Of a stretch of DNA of 64,000 nt, positions 27,468 through 35,998 are shown one piece after another. Numbering within the stretch: position 1 is the first letter of the stretch; the number at the start of each line of letters is the position of its first letter. The translations under genes were made by a program, and so were the position numbers. Source of the DNA: an uncultured Anderseniella sp. (GTDB lineage Bacteria; Pseudomonadota; Alphaproteobacteria; Rhizobiales; Aestuariivirgaceae); assembly GCA_947488295.1 (NCBI GenBank), contig CANKYU010000004.1:603117-667116 (forward strand). The letters run 5' to 3'. The notes under the pieces are model-generated. The model did no database searches. It saw nothing but the letters and a program-made list of their open reading frames with translations, and was not told the origin of the DNA.

Positions 27468-28739
27468 TTACTGACGACGGCGATATCCGCGGCCCCTGTT
27501 AAAGCCTCTGTTCCAGCCGCCAATACCGATGCCAATGCCGATGTTCGGACGCCGATCATAATTATCGTAGTCGTCGTAATCATCGTAATCGTCAAAGTCG
27601 TCATCATCCCGGTACTGCGGCCTGCGGCGCTTGACCTTGGTAACCCTTTTCACCCGCTTTGGCGGCGCATACAGCGCAACTCTCTTGCAGTGCTTGCGGC
27701 TCGACATTCCCAGGCGGCTCAAGCGCGCCGGTGCCAACCCGTAAAGAGCCTTGAACACGTCATTCAGGTCATCCGTACCCTCATAGCCGTCTTGCCCGAT
27801 ATACTGCCGGAGTGCCGCCTCGGTTTTCGGCCCCATAATGCCGTCGGGACGTCCGACCTTCAGACCCTGGCCGGCAAGGCCAAGCTGCACCGCCATGAGC
27901 AGAGGATTGACGCGGCCTTCAGCCTGCCGGGAAAAAACATCAATCTCCAGGCAGTTGGAAGATGTCTGGGACATCCGCCTCGGCAATCTGGCGCCCAGGG
28001 TCCAGGATTGACTGGCACCGGGCTGAAGCGCGACCTGGCTATGGCAGATCTGCTTGCCCCGTCCGCTATAGGCACATTGCCAATCGTCCTGTTTTCCCAG
28101 CCTGCGCACCGCGCCGTGCAGGACACCGGTCAGGAACAACGGTCCCTTGTAGATACCCGCGCCTTCATTGCTCACTTCAAGCTTGTAGTTACAGGTCTTG
28201 CCGCGCCGGCACTTCTTGTCCTGTGCCAGCTTGATCGACAGTCTCGCATCAACCGGATCGTACGCTTCAACAGCGATGCGGGAGGTGTCCTGCTCCACTT
28301 TAACGGGGTCCCGTTTCACCACTTCATCATCCTTGGTCACCACGACCACCAGATCCCGGCCGATCAGTTCATCAGGCAACTCAACCCGGTGACGGCCTGG
28401 TCTTGGCGTTTTGGGTTTGTCGGGTTTGGATTCTCCTTGCGGCTCTCTTTCAGGACGCTCGGTTTCCGGTTTTTCCTCGCCCACCCGCACCGGCGGAATA
28501 TCCAGTTCGACCACCCGGCCAGGCTCATCTTCTTCAACCTCTTCGGGTTCTTCAGGAACAGCGGTCACCTGTATGTCCGGCACATCCTTGCCGTCGGGTG
28601 TGCGGAAAGTTATCGACGCGCCCGGGACCGGTTCACCTTCAGTTTCAATATCGATATCAACAATCACCGCATGTGCCGGTGTTACCAGCACCATGCCCAT
28701 CGACATCGCCAGGATCCATGAAAGACCGTGTTGTTTCAT
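27468..28739 (-). CDS. Secreted protein with peptidoglycan-binding-like domain and Asp/Tyr-rich tail
   Basis: A 423-aa exported protein. Residues 1-24 are a signal peptide. Residues 25-160 are rich in Pro, Glu and Lys. Residues 161-262 look like a beta-sandwich of the DUF11/CARDB kind, with Cys pairs (C177/C183, C222/C232). Residues 280-325 (GLKVGRPDGIMGPKTEAALRQ) match the PG_binding_1 fold. After a basic stretch (360-376), a tail of Asp and Tyr (377-396), a GI repeat and a Gly/Arg end follow. The ATG at 28739 is clearly right because the signal peptide starts there. It follows the subtilase gene by 23 bp and is probably in its operon. The function is not known. Confidence 0.75.
   Translation of the reverse strand: MKQHGLSWILAMSMGMVLVTPAHAVIVDIDIETEGEPVPGASITFRTPDGKDVPDIQVTAVPEEPEEVEEDEPGRVVELDIPPVRVGEEKPETERPEREPQGESKPDKPKTPRPGRHRVELPDELIGRDLVVVVTKDDEVVKRDPVKVEQDTSRIAVEAYDPVDARLSIKLAQDKKCRRGKTCNYKLEVSNEGAGIYKGPLFLTGVLHGAVRRLGKQDDWQCAYSGRGKQICHSQVALQPGASQSWTLGARLPRRMSQTSSNCLEIDVFSRQAEGRVNPLLMAVQLGLAGQGLKVGRPDGIMGPKTEAALRQYIGQDGYEGTDDLNDVFKALYGLAPARLSRLGMSSRKHCKRVALYAPPKRVKRVTKVKRRRPQYRDDDDFDDYDDYDDYDNYDRRPNIGIGIGIGGWNRGFNRGRGYRRRQ
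27516..27611. repeat. Low-complexity coding repeat (GI and D/Y tracts)
   Basis: These bases encode residues 377-408 of the secreted protein: a run of Asp-Asp-Tyr units (27552-27611) and four Gly-Ile units (27516-27539). The DNA is correspondingly repetitive, with GTCGTAATC-like units on the plus strand, so length variation between strains is plausible. Confidence 0.7.
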
Positions 28740-28762
28740 CGCGACCAACTCCTGTTTACTCG

Positions 28763-31141
28763 CTATCCCAGTTTCAGGCTGAAGCGTGCTTCGCGCTCGG
28801 CCCCGTTCTTGTGCCGGGTGATCAGCCTGATCGTCCATTGCCTGGCGCCCTTGAAGACCCCGGCCGGTAGTTCGATCAGCGTGCCGGTGTCCACCGGCTT
28901 CAGGATCTTCCTGTTCACTTCAAGCCATTTTTTCGGATCTGTTCCCTTGCCAAGCCGGATGACTGCTTCCTTGAAGTCATCGGCATTTGTCGTACCGAGA
29001 ACGCGCAGAACGGGTTTGCCGCTTCGGGTTATGACCTTGACCCCGCTGATCCTGCTTTCATTGAAATAGTCAGGATCGGCCGCCAGCGCCGCCGTGGCAT
29101 CCAGCAGGCCAAAGCCGGTATAATTGTCGACACCTGGTGTTTCAATATCGCGCGCCGAATGCAGCACCATGCGAACGGCCTGCTCAGCAGTGAGTTCCGG
29201 ATTGCCGGCCAGAAGTTCTGTAATCGTACCGGTCACAATCGGTGCGGCAAACGAAGTCCCGCTGGCCCGGTAATAGGACCGGTCTTCTCCCAGAATACCT
29301 TCACCGCGTTTGTATTTTACGCCACGGATGAGAGACAGAAGATCGGTGCGCCGGGCCCGCAGGCTCAACACGTCCACGCCGGGAGCTGCGATATCGACCA
29401 AGGGGCCCCAATTGGAAAAACCGGCGCGCTTGTCCTTGCGGTCGGTCGCTGTAACGGTAACAACCCCGCGCAGACCGGCGGGCGAGAAGTCAGCAACTGA
29501 TTGTCCCGAATTGCCTGCCGCCACCACCACGATGGCGCCCTTGCTGCGGGCATGATCGATGGCCAGTTGCTCCACTTTGGTGAGCGTTCTGCCACCGAGG
29601 CTCAGATTGATGATCCGGGCGTCATGTTCTGCGGCATAGTTTATCGCTTCTGCTGCCATCGAGGCGTATCCCCGGCCAAACGCGTCGAGCGCCTTCAACG
29701 GCATGATCTTTGCCGAAGAACTGATGCCGGAAATGCCAATGCCGTTTTTCTGCGCTGCTGCAATGACACCTGTTACGAACGTGCCGTGACCATCATAGTC
29801 CCAGGGCTTGTTTCGGTTGCGGACGAAATTCCAGCCGACAATGTCATCAACGTAGCCGTTCTTGTCGTCATCGATGCCGTTGCCCTGCACTTCGTTCGGA
29901 TTGGTCCATATGCTGTCGTGCGAAATATCAGGGTGATACCAGTCCAGGCCGGTATCGATGACGGCAACGGTAACATCTGTCGCGGTTGCCGGTTTTTTGA
30001 GCCATTGGGGAAGTTTCTCTTCCTCAAAACCAACTCGCTTGATGGCCCATTGATTGTCGAATTTCTGGCCCCACAACCCCGAGGTCCCATATAATGGATC
30101 ATTGCCGTCTTCCTTGTTGCGGCACGGATCAGCCTCGACAAATTCCGTTTCTTCCCAGCGATTTGCATTGCGGGTGAACTCATCCACGAATTGCCCGGGA
30201 AGACTGACGACATGAATGTTGTTGTCCCCGATGCGGAAGTTCCGGTTGATGCATATCTTTGCGCCTTGCGGGGCCAGCCGAACCGGCAGCCGGGTCCAGT
30301 TGGCAGCCGTTGCGACAACCAGCTGCGGATTCTGCCTGGTGACACGCGCCGTCCGGATTGCAGGAGGCTTGTTTGCGGGTGTGGCATCATCGGTCGGTTT
30401 TTCCTCAGGCACCTCTGTCAGGGTAATGCCGGCGAGATCGTCGTCGGTCTGAGGCGCCACCGACAACAACAACTGCCCGTCATCGTCCAGCTCCACCCCC
30501 TCGACACCACCCGCATAGTTATCGGCACCGATGAGCTTGGCATCCGGCGCCTTCCCGCCCGGCAGGTCAGGTTCTGCGGCCAGCAACCTGATGGTGGCAC
30601 CCTCCAGCGGCTGACCATCGTCATCGTTGACCAATATCAGGGAAACCAGTGTCTGCTGCGCCTTGACCAGCCCGAGTTCCGGTGCTTCGTCCGCTTTATC
30701 CGCTTCAGATGGTTTCGATGCAATCGGCGGTTGCTTCGCCGTATCGGCTGGTTGCTCGGGTGTACTGGGCACCGGAGCGGTCGCGACCGGTTGCCCGGGA
30801 ACACTCGTCAGGCCCGGAACCTCGATACAATCGGGAATGTCATCAGATGTCGTTTGCGGCACTCGCGACGATGGCGGAGTGACCGGGATCGGTTTGCGTT
30901 CAGGGGTTTCGAGAATCTGCCGGCCGGTCGCATACAGAACGGAGGCGACGCAGAGATTGGGGTCATTGTAGGAAACCGCGAAACCCTGCGCAGACGCAGT
31001 CCCGGCACCGGACATGTAAAGGGCCACCACTGGCACCACCGGTATTATCCGCACAAACCGTCGCAAACGGCCCACGGGCATCGATCCCGTATCTCCGGAA
31101 CATATCGGACGTATAGCTTTCAGAATGGGTTTCAGACGCAT
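28763..31141 (-). CDS. Secreted subtilisin-like serine protease (S8)
   Basis: A 792-aa exported protease. A basic N-terminus and the hydrophobic stretch IIPVVPVVALYMSGAGTASA (about 32-51) form the signal peptide. Residues 80-160 are Pro-rich. Residues 160-245 resemble a carboxypeptidase regulatory-like domain (VNDDDGQPLEGATIRLL). The catalytic domain spans about 360-690, with D396 (VIDTGLD), H452 (GHGTFV), oxyanion N544 (AAGNSG) and S630 (GTSFAAP). The triad is complete. I prefer the ATG at 31141 over the GTG one codon earlier. Substrates could include the secreted protein encoded next to it, but nothing proves this. Confidence 0.9.
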   Translation of the reverse strand: MRLKPILKAIRPICSGDTGSMPVGRLRRFVRIIPVVPVVALYMSGAGTASAQGFAVSYNDPNLCVASVLYATGRQILETPERKPIPVTPPSSRVPQTTSDDIPDCIEVPGLTSVPGQPVATAPVPSTPEQPADTAKQPPIASKPSEADKADEAPELGLVKAQQTLVSLILVNDDDGQPLEGATIRLLAAEPDLPGGKAPDAKLIGADNYAGGVEGVELDDDGQLLLSVAPQTDDDLAGITLTEVPEEKPTDDATPANKPPAIRTARVTRQNPQLVVATAANWTRLPVRLAPQGAKICINRNFRIGDNNIHVVSLPGQFVDEFTRNANRWEETEFVEADPCRNKEDGNDPLYGTSGLWGQKFDNQWAIKRVGFEEEKLPQWLKKPATATDVTVAVIDTGLDWYHPDISHDSIWTNPNEVQGNGIDDDKNGYVDDIVGWNFVRNRNKPWDYDGHGTFVTGVIAAAQKNGIGISGISSSAKIMPLKALDAFGRGYASMAAEAINYAAEHDARIINLSLGGRTLTKVEQLAIDHARSKGAIVVVAAGNSGQSVADFSPAGLRGVVTVTATDRKDKRAGFSNWGPLVDIAAPGVDVLSLRARRTDLLSLIRGVKYKRGEGILGEDRSYYRASGTSFAAPIVTGTITELLAGNPELTAEQAVRMVLHSARDIETPGVDNYTGFGLLDATAALAADPDYFNESRISGVKVITRSGKPVLRVLGTTNADDFKEAVIRLGKGTDPKKWLEVNRKILKPVDTGTLIELPAGVFKGARQWTIRLITRHKNGAEREARFSLKLG

Positions 31142-31163
31142 CACAACCGCCGTTAATTAAGTC

Positions 31164-31208
31164 TGACGCGACCGAACTATCGCGTCAATTTATGGCAAAC
31201 TCGCGTCA
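31164..31208. promoter_or_regulatory. Three TGACGCGA boxes upstream of the subtilase gene
   Basis: TGACGCGA at 31164-31171 faces TCGCGTCA at 31180-31187 (8-bp arms, 8-bp spacer), and a third exact copy, TCGCGTCA, follows at 31201-31208. The second and third copies are 21 bp apart, two helical turns. The cluster lies 23-67 bp before the protease start, where an activator or repressor would bind. No regulator gene adjoins. Confidence 0.6.
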
Positions 31209-31388
31209 CACCCAAAGCCCGGGGTCATGTTTCATTCACATATGCGGTAATTGTATGACTTGCCGGGATTTGATCGATCAAAATGGAAATTGTGTTGATG
31301 GGCCGCATTGGAACCGCCTCCAGCACCGTGGCTGGGTACCGGAAAACTCGGGCGCACAGTACTTCAAGCGTCGGCAGTTCCGGAGCCA

Positions 31389-31643
31389 TCAGGCTCTTTT
31401 GATCAGGCCAATCAGAAACAGCAGGATCACCGCGCCAATGGTGGAGTGGATAATTGATGCGATGATACCGCTGCCGAGCGAAACGCCGATAGCCGGGAAA
31501 ACCAGTCCGGCCACAAATGCCCCCACGATACCGACGACAATGTTGCCGATCAGACCAAAGCCATAACCTTTCATGATCTGACCGGCCAGCCAGCCGGCAA
31601 CCGCCCCCACCAGCAGCAAGACTAAAAGACTTTCGATTCCCAT
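31389..31643 (-). CDS. GlsB/YeaQ/YmgE family stress-associated membrane protein
   Basis: An 84-aa, very hydrophobic protein with three predicted helices and the Gly-rich pattern of transglycosylase-associated/GlsB proteins: GAVAGWLAGQIMKGYGFGLIGNI, written here as positions 20-42, then GIVGAFVAG. The family is linked to envelope stress and its biochemical role is not settled. The ATG at 31643 has GGAGG eight bases upstream. A longer frame to 31673 has no support. It is monocistronic. Confidence 0.88.
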   Translation of the reverse strand: MGIESLLVLLLVGAVAGWLAGQIMKGYGFGLIGNIVVGIVGAFVAGLVFPAIGVSLGSGIIASIIHSTIGAVILLFLIGLIKRA

Positions 31644-32235
31644 GGCAGCAGCCTCCGTTGTTCCAGCCTGCACCCTAGAGCGATTCCGGCTTCGAAAAAA
31701 AACAAAACCGCAACTTTAAGACTGCAAACTGATGTCGCCAGGTTTCCGCGCTTTGGCACCAGCTTGCCAAAGGTTAACGGGAAATCTGCCTAAACGGGCT
31801 GTTTATCCGGGCTTCACCCGGATTTGTGTGCCACATACGTCATATGCACCGCGCAAATCAGTTGTGGCGACGCTGTGCGCCGTCAATGCGCCATTGGTCA
31901 TACCGGATAGCCAAATGGCCATACTTGGCCTTTTTTTGGACTCACTTTGCACTGAATTCCGGATTGTACTGAAACTGCAAATCAGCCTACTGAATTACCA
32001 GATGCGGCGCAATTTAATGCACGCAAGGTAAGAATCGTATTTTGTTGATAAGTTAACGGCGCCACACAATCGCCAGCATACGAACATAATTTTACCCGAT
32101 TCTTTACTCGTTTAGACCTGATTCGAACGTCACAATCCGAAGCCTGAAATTGGGATGGCACGGCGTGTAAGTGTACGTAATCATACGTATAGTCTTACCC
32201 AAAGTCCTGGTTTTTACGCCGGGCAGAGGGGTTAT
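31644..32235. other. 592-bp region without a clear protein gene
   Basis: It holds the GlsB-gene promoter, then a hairpin ATCCGGG (31805-31811) / CCCGGAT (31817-31823), then a terminator-like element at 31910-31937. Near the TAXI receptor gene there are two TACGTA boxes (32174-32179 and 32184-32189) four bases apart. A 99-codon frame at 31732-32031 has no ribosome site and no family resemblance, and I do not count it as a gene. A small plus-strand RNA ending near 31937 is possible. Confidence 0.5.
31910..31937 (+). terminator. Terminator-like hairpin with seven T, no upstream gene
   Basis: GCCAA (31910-31914) and TTGGC (31925-31929) enclose GGCC elements, and seven T follow at 31931-31937. 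On the plus strand this is a short intrinsic terminator. No plus-strand gene precedes it within 4 kb, so it may end a small RNA. Confidence 0.4.
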
Positions 32236-33375
32236 ATGTTTCGTTTGTTTTCTGCGGCGATTGCCGCATTGTTTTCTCTTGCAATCATCAGTATGGCGCC
32301 GATCGGGTCGGCGTTCGCGCAAGCTCATTCGGACAGGGTTCAGGCTGCGAACAATGACACCGTAAGTGTTATTTCAGGTGGTATTGGCGGGACATATATC
32401 CGTATTGCCGCAGATTTGCAGGCCGAACTTGATGGTGTTGACGACCTGCGCATCCTGCCCATCGTCGGCAAGGGATCGATCAAGAACATTGAAGATCTGC
32501 TGTATCTGCGCGGAGTTGATATCGCGATTGTGCAGTCGGACGTTCTGACTTATCTGCGCAACAAACAGGTGTATGAGAACATTCAGGGCCGGGTCAATTA
32601 CATCACCAAGCTCTACAATGAGGAATTGCATCTGGTTGCCCGCCGGGACATCACCGATATCAGGCAGCTTCGCGGCAAAAAGGTAAACTTCGGCAGCCAG
32701 GGGTCTGGAACATACATGACCTCGGAGACCGTTTTCGGCGCCCTTGGCATCAAGGTCACTCCGTCCAGTCACGGCTACGAGGATGCGCTGGAAAAGGTTC
32801 GCACCGGTGAGATCGACGCCATGGTTTATGTAGCCGGTAAACCGGCATCCATTTTCACCTCGGTCAAAAAGGATGATGGTCTGCACATAGTGCCGGTGCC
32901 TTACACGGCAAAACTGCAGCAAAGCTATCTGCCTGCGAAACTGAGTGCGGATGACTATGGCAATCTGGTGGACACGGACAGCCCGGTTGACACCATCGCG
33001 GTCGGCGCGGTTATGGCTGTATTCAACTGGAAGCCCAAGACCGGCCGTTACTATCGTGTAAAGCGGTTCATCGAAAGCTTCTTTACCCAGTTTGACGAGT
33101 TCCAGAAGGCACCGAGGCACCAGAAATGGGGCGAGGTAAATCTGGCTGCCGAACTGCCGGGCTGGCGCAGGTATGCAGTTGCAGAGGCCTGGCTTGCGGC
33201 GAACAAGGCAAAGTTGACAGCGACCGCACCGACACAAAAGCAACGCAAGCTGTTTGAAGCATTCCAGGCGTATCTGGCCAGCCAGGGACGCACGGTCGCA
33301 CTCAGCCAGTCGGACCAGAAGATACTGTTCAACAAGTTCATTCAATGGAACGAGGCGGTGTCCAAGCCAAACTAG
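32236..33375 (+). CDS. TAXI-family TRAP transporter solute receptor (orphan)
   Basis: A 379-aa periplasmic receptor. Signal peptide residues are 1-28 (LFSAAIAALFSLAIISM). VISGGIGGTYIRIAADLQAEL near 45-65 is the TAXI hallmark, and VNFGSQGSGTYMTSETVFGALGI near 153 the second. The family binds compounds such as glutamate and feeds a fused DctQM permease, but no such permease is in the window. The ATG has GAGGGG upstream. The longer frame from 32155 lacks a ribosome site. The next gene follows on the same strand after 77 bp. Confidence 0.9.
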   Translation: MFRLFSAAIAALFSLAIISMAPIGSAFAQAHSDRVQAANNDTVSVISGGIGGTYIRIAADLQAELDGVDDLRILPIVGKGSIKNIEDLLYLRGVDIAIVQSDVLTYLRNKQVYENIQGRVNYITKLYNEELHLVARRDITDIRQLRGKKVNFGSQGSGTYMTSETVFGALGIKVTPSSHGYEDALEKVRTGEIDAMVYVAGKPASIFTSVKKDDGLHIVPVPYTAKLQQSYLPAKLSADDYGNLVDTDSPVDTIAVGAVMAVFNWKPKTGRYYRVKRFIESFFTQFDEFQKAPRHQKWGEVNLAAELPGWRRYAVAEAWLAANKAKLTATAPTQKQRKLFEAFQAYLASQGRTVALSQSDQKILFNKFIQWNEAVSKPN

Positions 33376-33452
33376 ACAGCAAGCCGGGAAAATCCGGCTG
33401 GTGAGTTAAGTCGATCCAACGAGGTCGCGCGCGTAACAGGGAAAACTGCACC

Positions 33453-34832
33453 ATGACCAAGAAAGCTGACGACAAGCGAAACAAACTGGATTCGTTACGA
33501 TTGGACCTGGCCGACATCGGCGACGAGATATGGAACGATCACCAGGCCACCGATCTGGATGACGGCACTCCGTCCTCAGCATCTTCACAACATGGTGCAG
33601 CTGGCGTGCAGCATGATGCACGCGACACGGCTGCAATGTCAGCTCAACGGCCTGCCCGTGCTTCAAAATTCAGGTCCCGCGAAGAGATTTTCGAGCATCG
33701 CATGGCGGTCATGGCGCATCGGCGTGCTCAACTTGACGCTCATCGCAACAGGCAGGCCCGCAAGTGGTTCGCGTTTTCCACCGCACTGATGTTCATTGGT
33801 GCCAGCGGCCTTGGAGCTTTTTACTACAGGACTGCCGGCGACTGGAAGTTTCTCACCTCCTACAGTCTGGATGCTGCTGCGCCTGATACTGTGCAGGTCG
33901 CCTCTGCGGCAGGTGATGGCGGTATCATAGACCAGCCTTCCAGTTCACACTTCCAGAACGCGGAAGCACTTGCATTGTCTGCGTCTGTCGAACAGCGCCA
34001 ACCGGTTGAAGAGGTCGTAGACATTCCAGTGGTTGAAGTTCCCCGGCTTCCGGAAGTGGAAGTTGAAACAGCCGCCGCACCGGTTCGCGAACCTGTTGCT
34101 CCGGCACAACCTCAGGAACAGGCTGTACCGGCACCTGAAGTCGCCGAACTCAAACCCGCAAATCCGGCACCGAAATTCGTCAGGCCGGCACCGGTAGCAA
34201 AGCGATTTGTACGCGTGGCTCCCACTGCCATGCCCGCGCCGCCGGAGACGATATACAACCTGAACAAGACCCAATCAGCTGCTGCGACCAGCGAACTGAT
34301 CATGGTGCCGGCTGAATCAGCGAAACCTGAAGCGGCTCAAAAGATTACCCGCGTGTCGCCGCGGGTCACGTCTCCGACAACCGTGACGGTTCCTGCAAAA
34401 ACAGGTGAAACCAGACCTGATGCCGACGATGCCGCCATTGAGAGCGCACTGAGCGTGCCGCCAAAGTCAATGGAACTTGGAAATTCTGACATTACCGAAG
34501 ATAAATCGGCGAACGGCATACTGAGTCCGTTGCGTTCCCAGAACGGCAAGACGGTTAGCGTATTGCTTGAACGCGGAGACAAGTTGTTGCTGCTTGGCGA
34601 CATTGTGTCGGCGCGTCAACTCTATCAGCACGCGTTTCAGCAGGGCGACCAGCTTGCCGCTGCCAGGATCGGCTCCACCTACGATCCCCGTATTTTCGCT
34701 CAACTGGGAGTTCAGGGCCTGCGGCCGGATTCAAAACTGGCACTTGACTGGTACAACAAGGCCGTCGATGCCGGCGATGAAAGCGCCAAGCAACCGGCCC
34801 AGTCTCTGAGCAGACAAATCAACCAGCCCTGA
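33453..34832 (+). CDS. Single-pass membrane protein with Pro/Glu/Ala linker and Sel1-like C-terminus
   Basis: A 459-aa protein of unknown function. Residues 1-105 are hydrophilic and cytoplasmic. One membrane helix is at about 107-128 (WFAFSTALMFIGASGLGAFYY). A long Pro, Val, Glu and Ala-rich linker (about 185-340) reaches into the periplasm. The end (about 365-455) resembles Sel1/TPR repeats (LLLGDIVSARQLYQHAFQQG, LALDWYNKAVDAGD). The architecture resembles envelope-spanning scaffold proteins. It lies after the TAXI receptor gene and may be co-transcribed. No enzymatic motif is visible. Confidence 0.65.
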   Translation: MTKKADDKRNKLDSLRLDLADIGDEIWNDHQATDLDDGTPSSASSQHGAAGVQHDARDTAAMSAQRPARASKFRSREEIFEHRMAVMAHRRAQLDAHRNRQARKWFAFSTALMFIGASGLGAFYYRTAGDWKFLTSYSLDAAAPDTVQVASAAGDGGIIDQPSSSHFQNAEALALSASVEQRQPVEEVVDIPVVEVPRLPEVEVETAAAPVREPVAPAQPQEQAVPAPEVAELKPANPAPKFVRPAPVAKRFVRVAPTAMPAPPETIYNLNKTQSAAATSELIMVPAESAKPEAAQKITRVSPRVTSPTTVTVPAKTGETRPDADDAAIESALSVPPKSMELGNSDITEDKSANGILSPLRSQNGKTVSVLLERGDKLLLLGDIVSARQLYQHAFQQGDQLAAARIGSTYDPRIFAQLGVQGLRPDSKLALDWYNKAVDAGDESAKQPAQSLSRQINQP

Positions 34833-35155
34833 AGCTGACTGACCCGCTGTATGTGAACGAGCTGTGTTCGCACTGAAAACGCTTTTGTTTCGAACACACG
34901 CGCAGTCGTGATCCCGGCCAAGGCAGCCGGGATGACGACTCTGGACATTTCACGCGCCCCTCCCCAACCGAAGTTTCTCCAAATGCGCGCCCTGCGCGTG
35001 TTCATTGCCAGGATCACAAGCAGGATGGCTCATATCCTGATTTGCCCTGCATGCCGTATCGAATAGTCCACAATCGGCACAACATGCGATTGTCCGGACT
35101 GGCATTGTCTGCTATCGGAAGAACCGGCTGAAGAAATTGCGGGAGTGGGCGTGCA
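34833..35155. other. 323-bp intergenic region with two stem-loops
   Basis: No gene seen. TGTGTTCG (34863-34870) pairs with CGAACACA (34891-34898), and a REP-like palindrome follows at 34904-34940. The rest holds the promoter region of the three-gene operon that starts at 35156. An antisense frame across the palindrome reads VIPAALAG, as usual for such repeats, and is not a gene. Confidence 0.6.
34904..34940. repeat. REP-like intergenic palindrome
   Basis: AGTCGT (34904-34909) and ATCCCGGC (34911-34918) pair with GCCGGGAT (34926-34933) and ACGACT (34935-34940), with one G:G mismatch and a 7-nt loop. The GTGATCCCGGC/GCCGGGATGAC core is the form of the dispersed palindromes common in alphaproteobacterial genomes. 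Only one copy is in this window, so the repeat status rests on that resemblance. Confidence 0.6.
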
Positions 35156-35998
35156 ATGAGTGTGCAGGGGCTGGCAATTCCAAAATTACCGGACTTTCTG
35201 ATGCCGGTACCGGTCATCAAGGCTGGCGAGGACATTGGCAAGTACGTCAGGCTGGCATTGATGACTGCAATGTTGTCAGTGTGTTTCGAGCAGATTCCGG
35301 CTGAGTTCAAACCGGAAAATTTTCACTGGTTTTTTTCAATTGCCCTGGCCACGGGAGCTGTCATCGCCCTGGCCGCCACCTTGAGTGAAAAATACAGCAG
35401 GATTGCCGTTGCCGTATTCAGCATATTCTTTCTCTACGGTGTATTTTTGGCCGGAGCTTCGCCAGCAAATCACGGCTGGCTTGCTGTTTGGACGATACCA
35501 CCTGCCATACTATTCACAAGATGGTGGCAAGAGCCGCAATATGCGGATTATCTCCGGATTACTCTTGGTGTAGTCATGATAGGCGCCGCGGCCCAGAAAC
35601 TGCTGGCCGGCACATATCTTGACGGTTCGTACATTGCATATCTGAGTCATTACGGATCGACCACCGAAAACATGTTTTTCGTTCTTTGCTCCGACGACAC
35701 CCTGAACAACCCGTGCGGCTGGCATAAATTCCTCGGTACGTTCATTGTCTTGTGGCAAATCGGTGTCGGCCTGCTGCTCTTGGCAGGCGTCCGCTCCATA
35801 CTCTTCCTCACAATCGAAGTCGGCTTTCTTCTTGGTGCGGGACTGTATGCAGATGAGATGAATTTTCAGGTTCTGAATATCTCCCTGCTCTGCATCGCAT
35901 TCAGGGTGGGAATGTCTTACGGGCTATTCATAGTGTGTGGGGCGCTGTTATTTATAGACATACACGGTATCGGGAGGTTCATCGAATATGTCTTATGA
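35156..35998 (+). CDS. Multi-pass membrane protein, possibly HTTM-like
   Basis: A 280-aa protein with seven to eight hydrophobic helices (first about 28-45, last about 245-265). No catalytic motif is obvious. The partner genes give the best hint. A DCC (DUF393) protein follows two genes later, and DCC domains are known companions of HTTM (vitamin K-dependent carboxylase-like) membrane proteins. TYLDGSYIAYLSHYG near 148 and the WHKFLG segment near 187 recall such proteins, but I cannot confirm the family. GGGAG lies upstream of the ATG. It overlaps the next gene by 11 bp. Confidence 0.6.
   Translation: MSVQGLAIPKLPDFLMPVPVIKAGEDIGKYVRLALMTAMLSVCFEQIPAEFKPENFHWFFSIALATGAVIALAATLSEKYSRIAVAVFSIFFLYGVFLAGASPANHGWLAVWTIPPAILFTRWWQEPQYADYLRITLGVVMIGAAAQKLLAGTYLDGSYIAYLSHYGSTTENMFFVLCSDDTLNNPCGWHKFLGTFIVLWQIGVGLLLLAGVRSILFLTIEVGFLLGAGLYADEMNFQVLNISLLCIAFRVGMSYGLFIVCGALLFIDIHGIGRFIEYVL

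Noticed and set aside
27099..28721. Plus-strand frame of 540 codons crossing the nupC-like 3' end and the secreted-protein gene
   Set aside because: It overlaps two genes with strong family evidence, has no domain and owes its length to absence of stops in an antisense frame.
31732..32031. Possible 99-aa gene in the 592-bp gap
   Set aside because: No ribosome site, no recognisable composition or family, and it runs through the hairpin and T-run at 31910-31937.
33382..33399. Stem AGCCGG/CCGGCT after the TAXI receptor gene
   Set aside because: Six base pairs with no T-run. It could be chance in GC-rich DNA.
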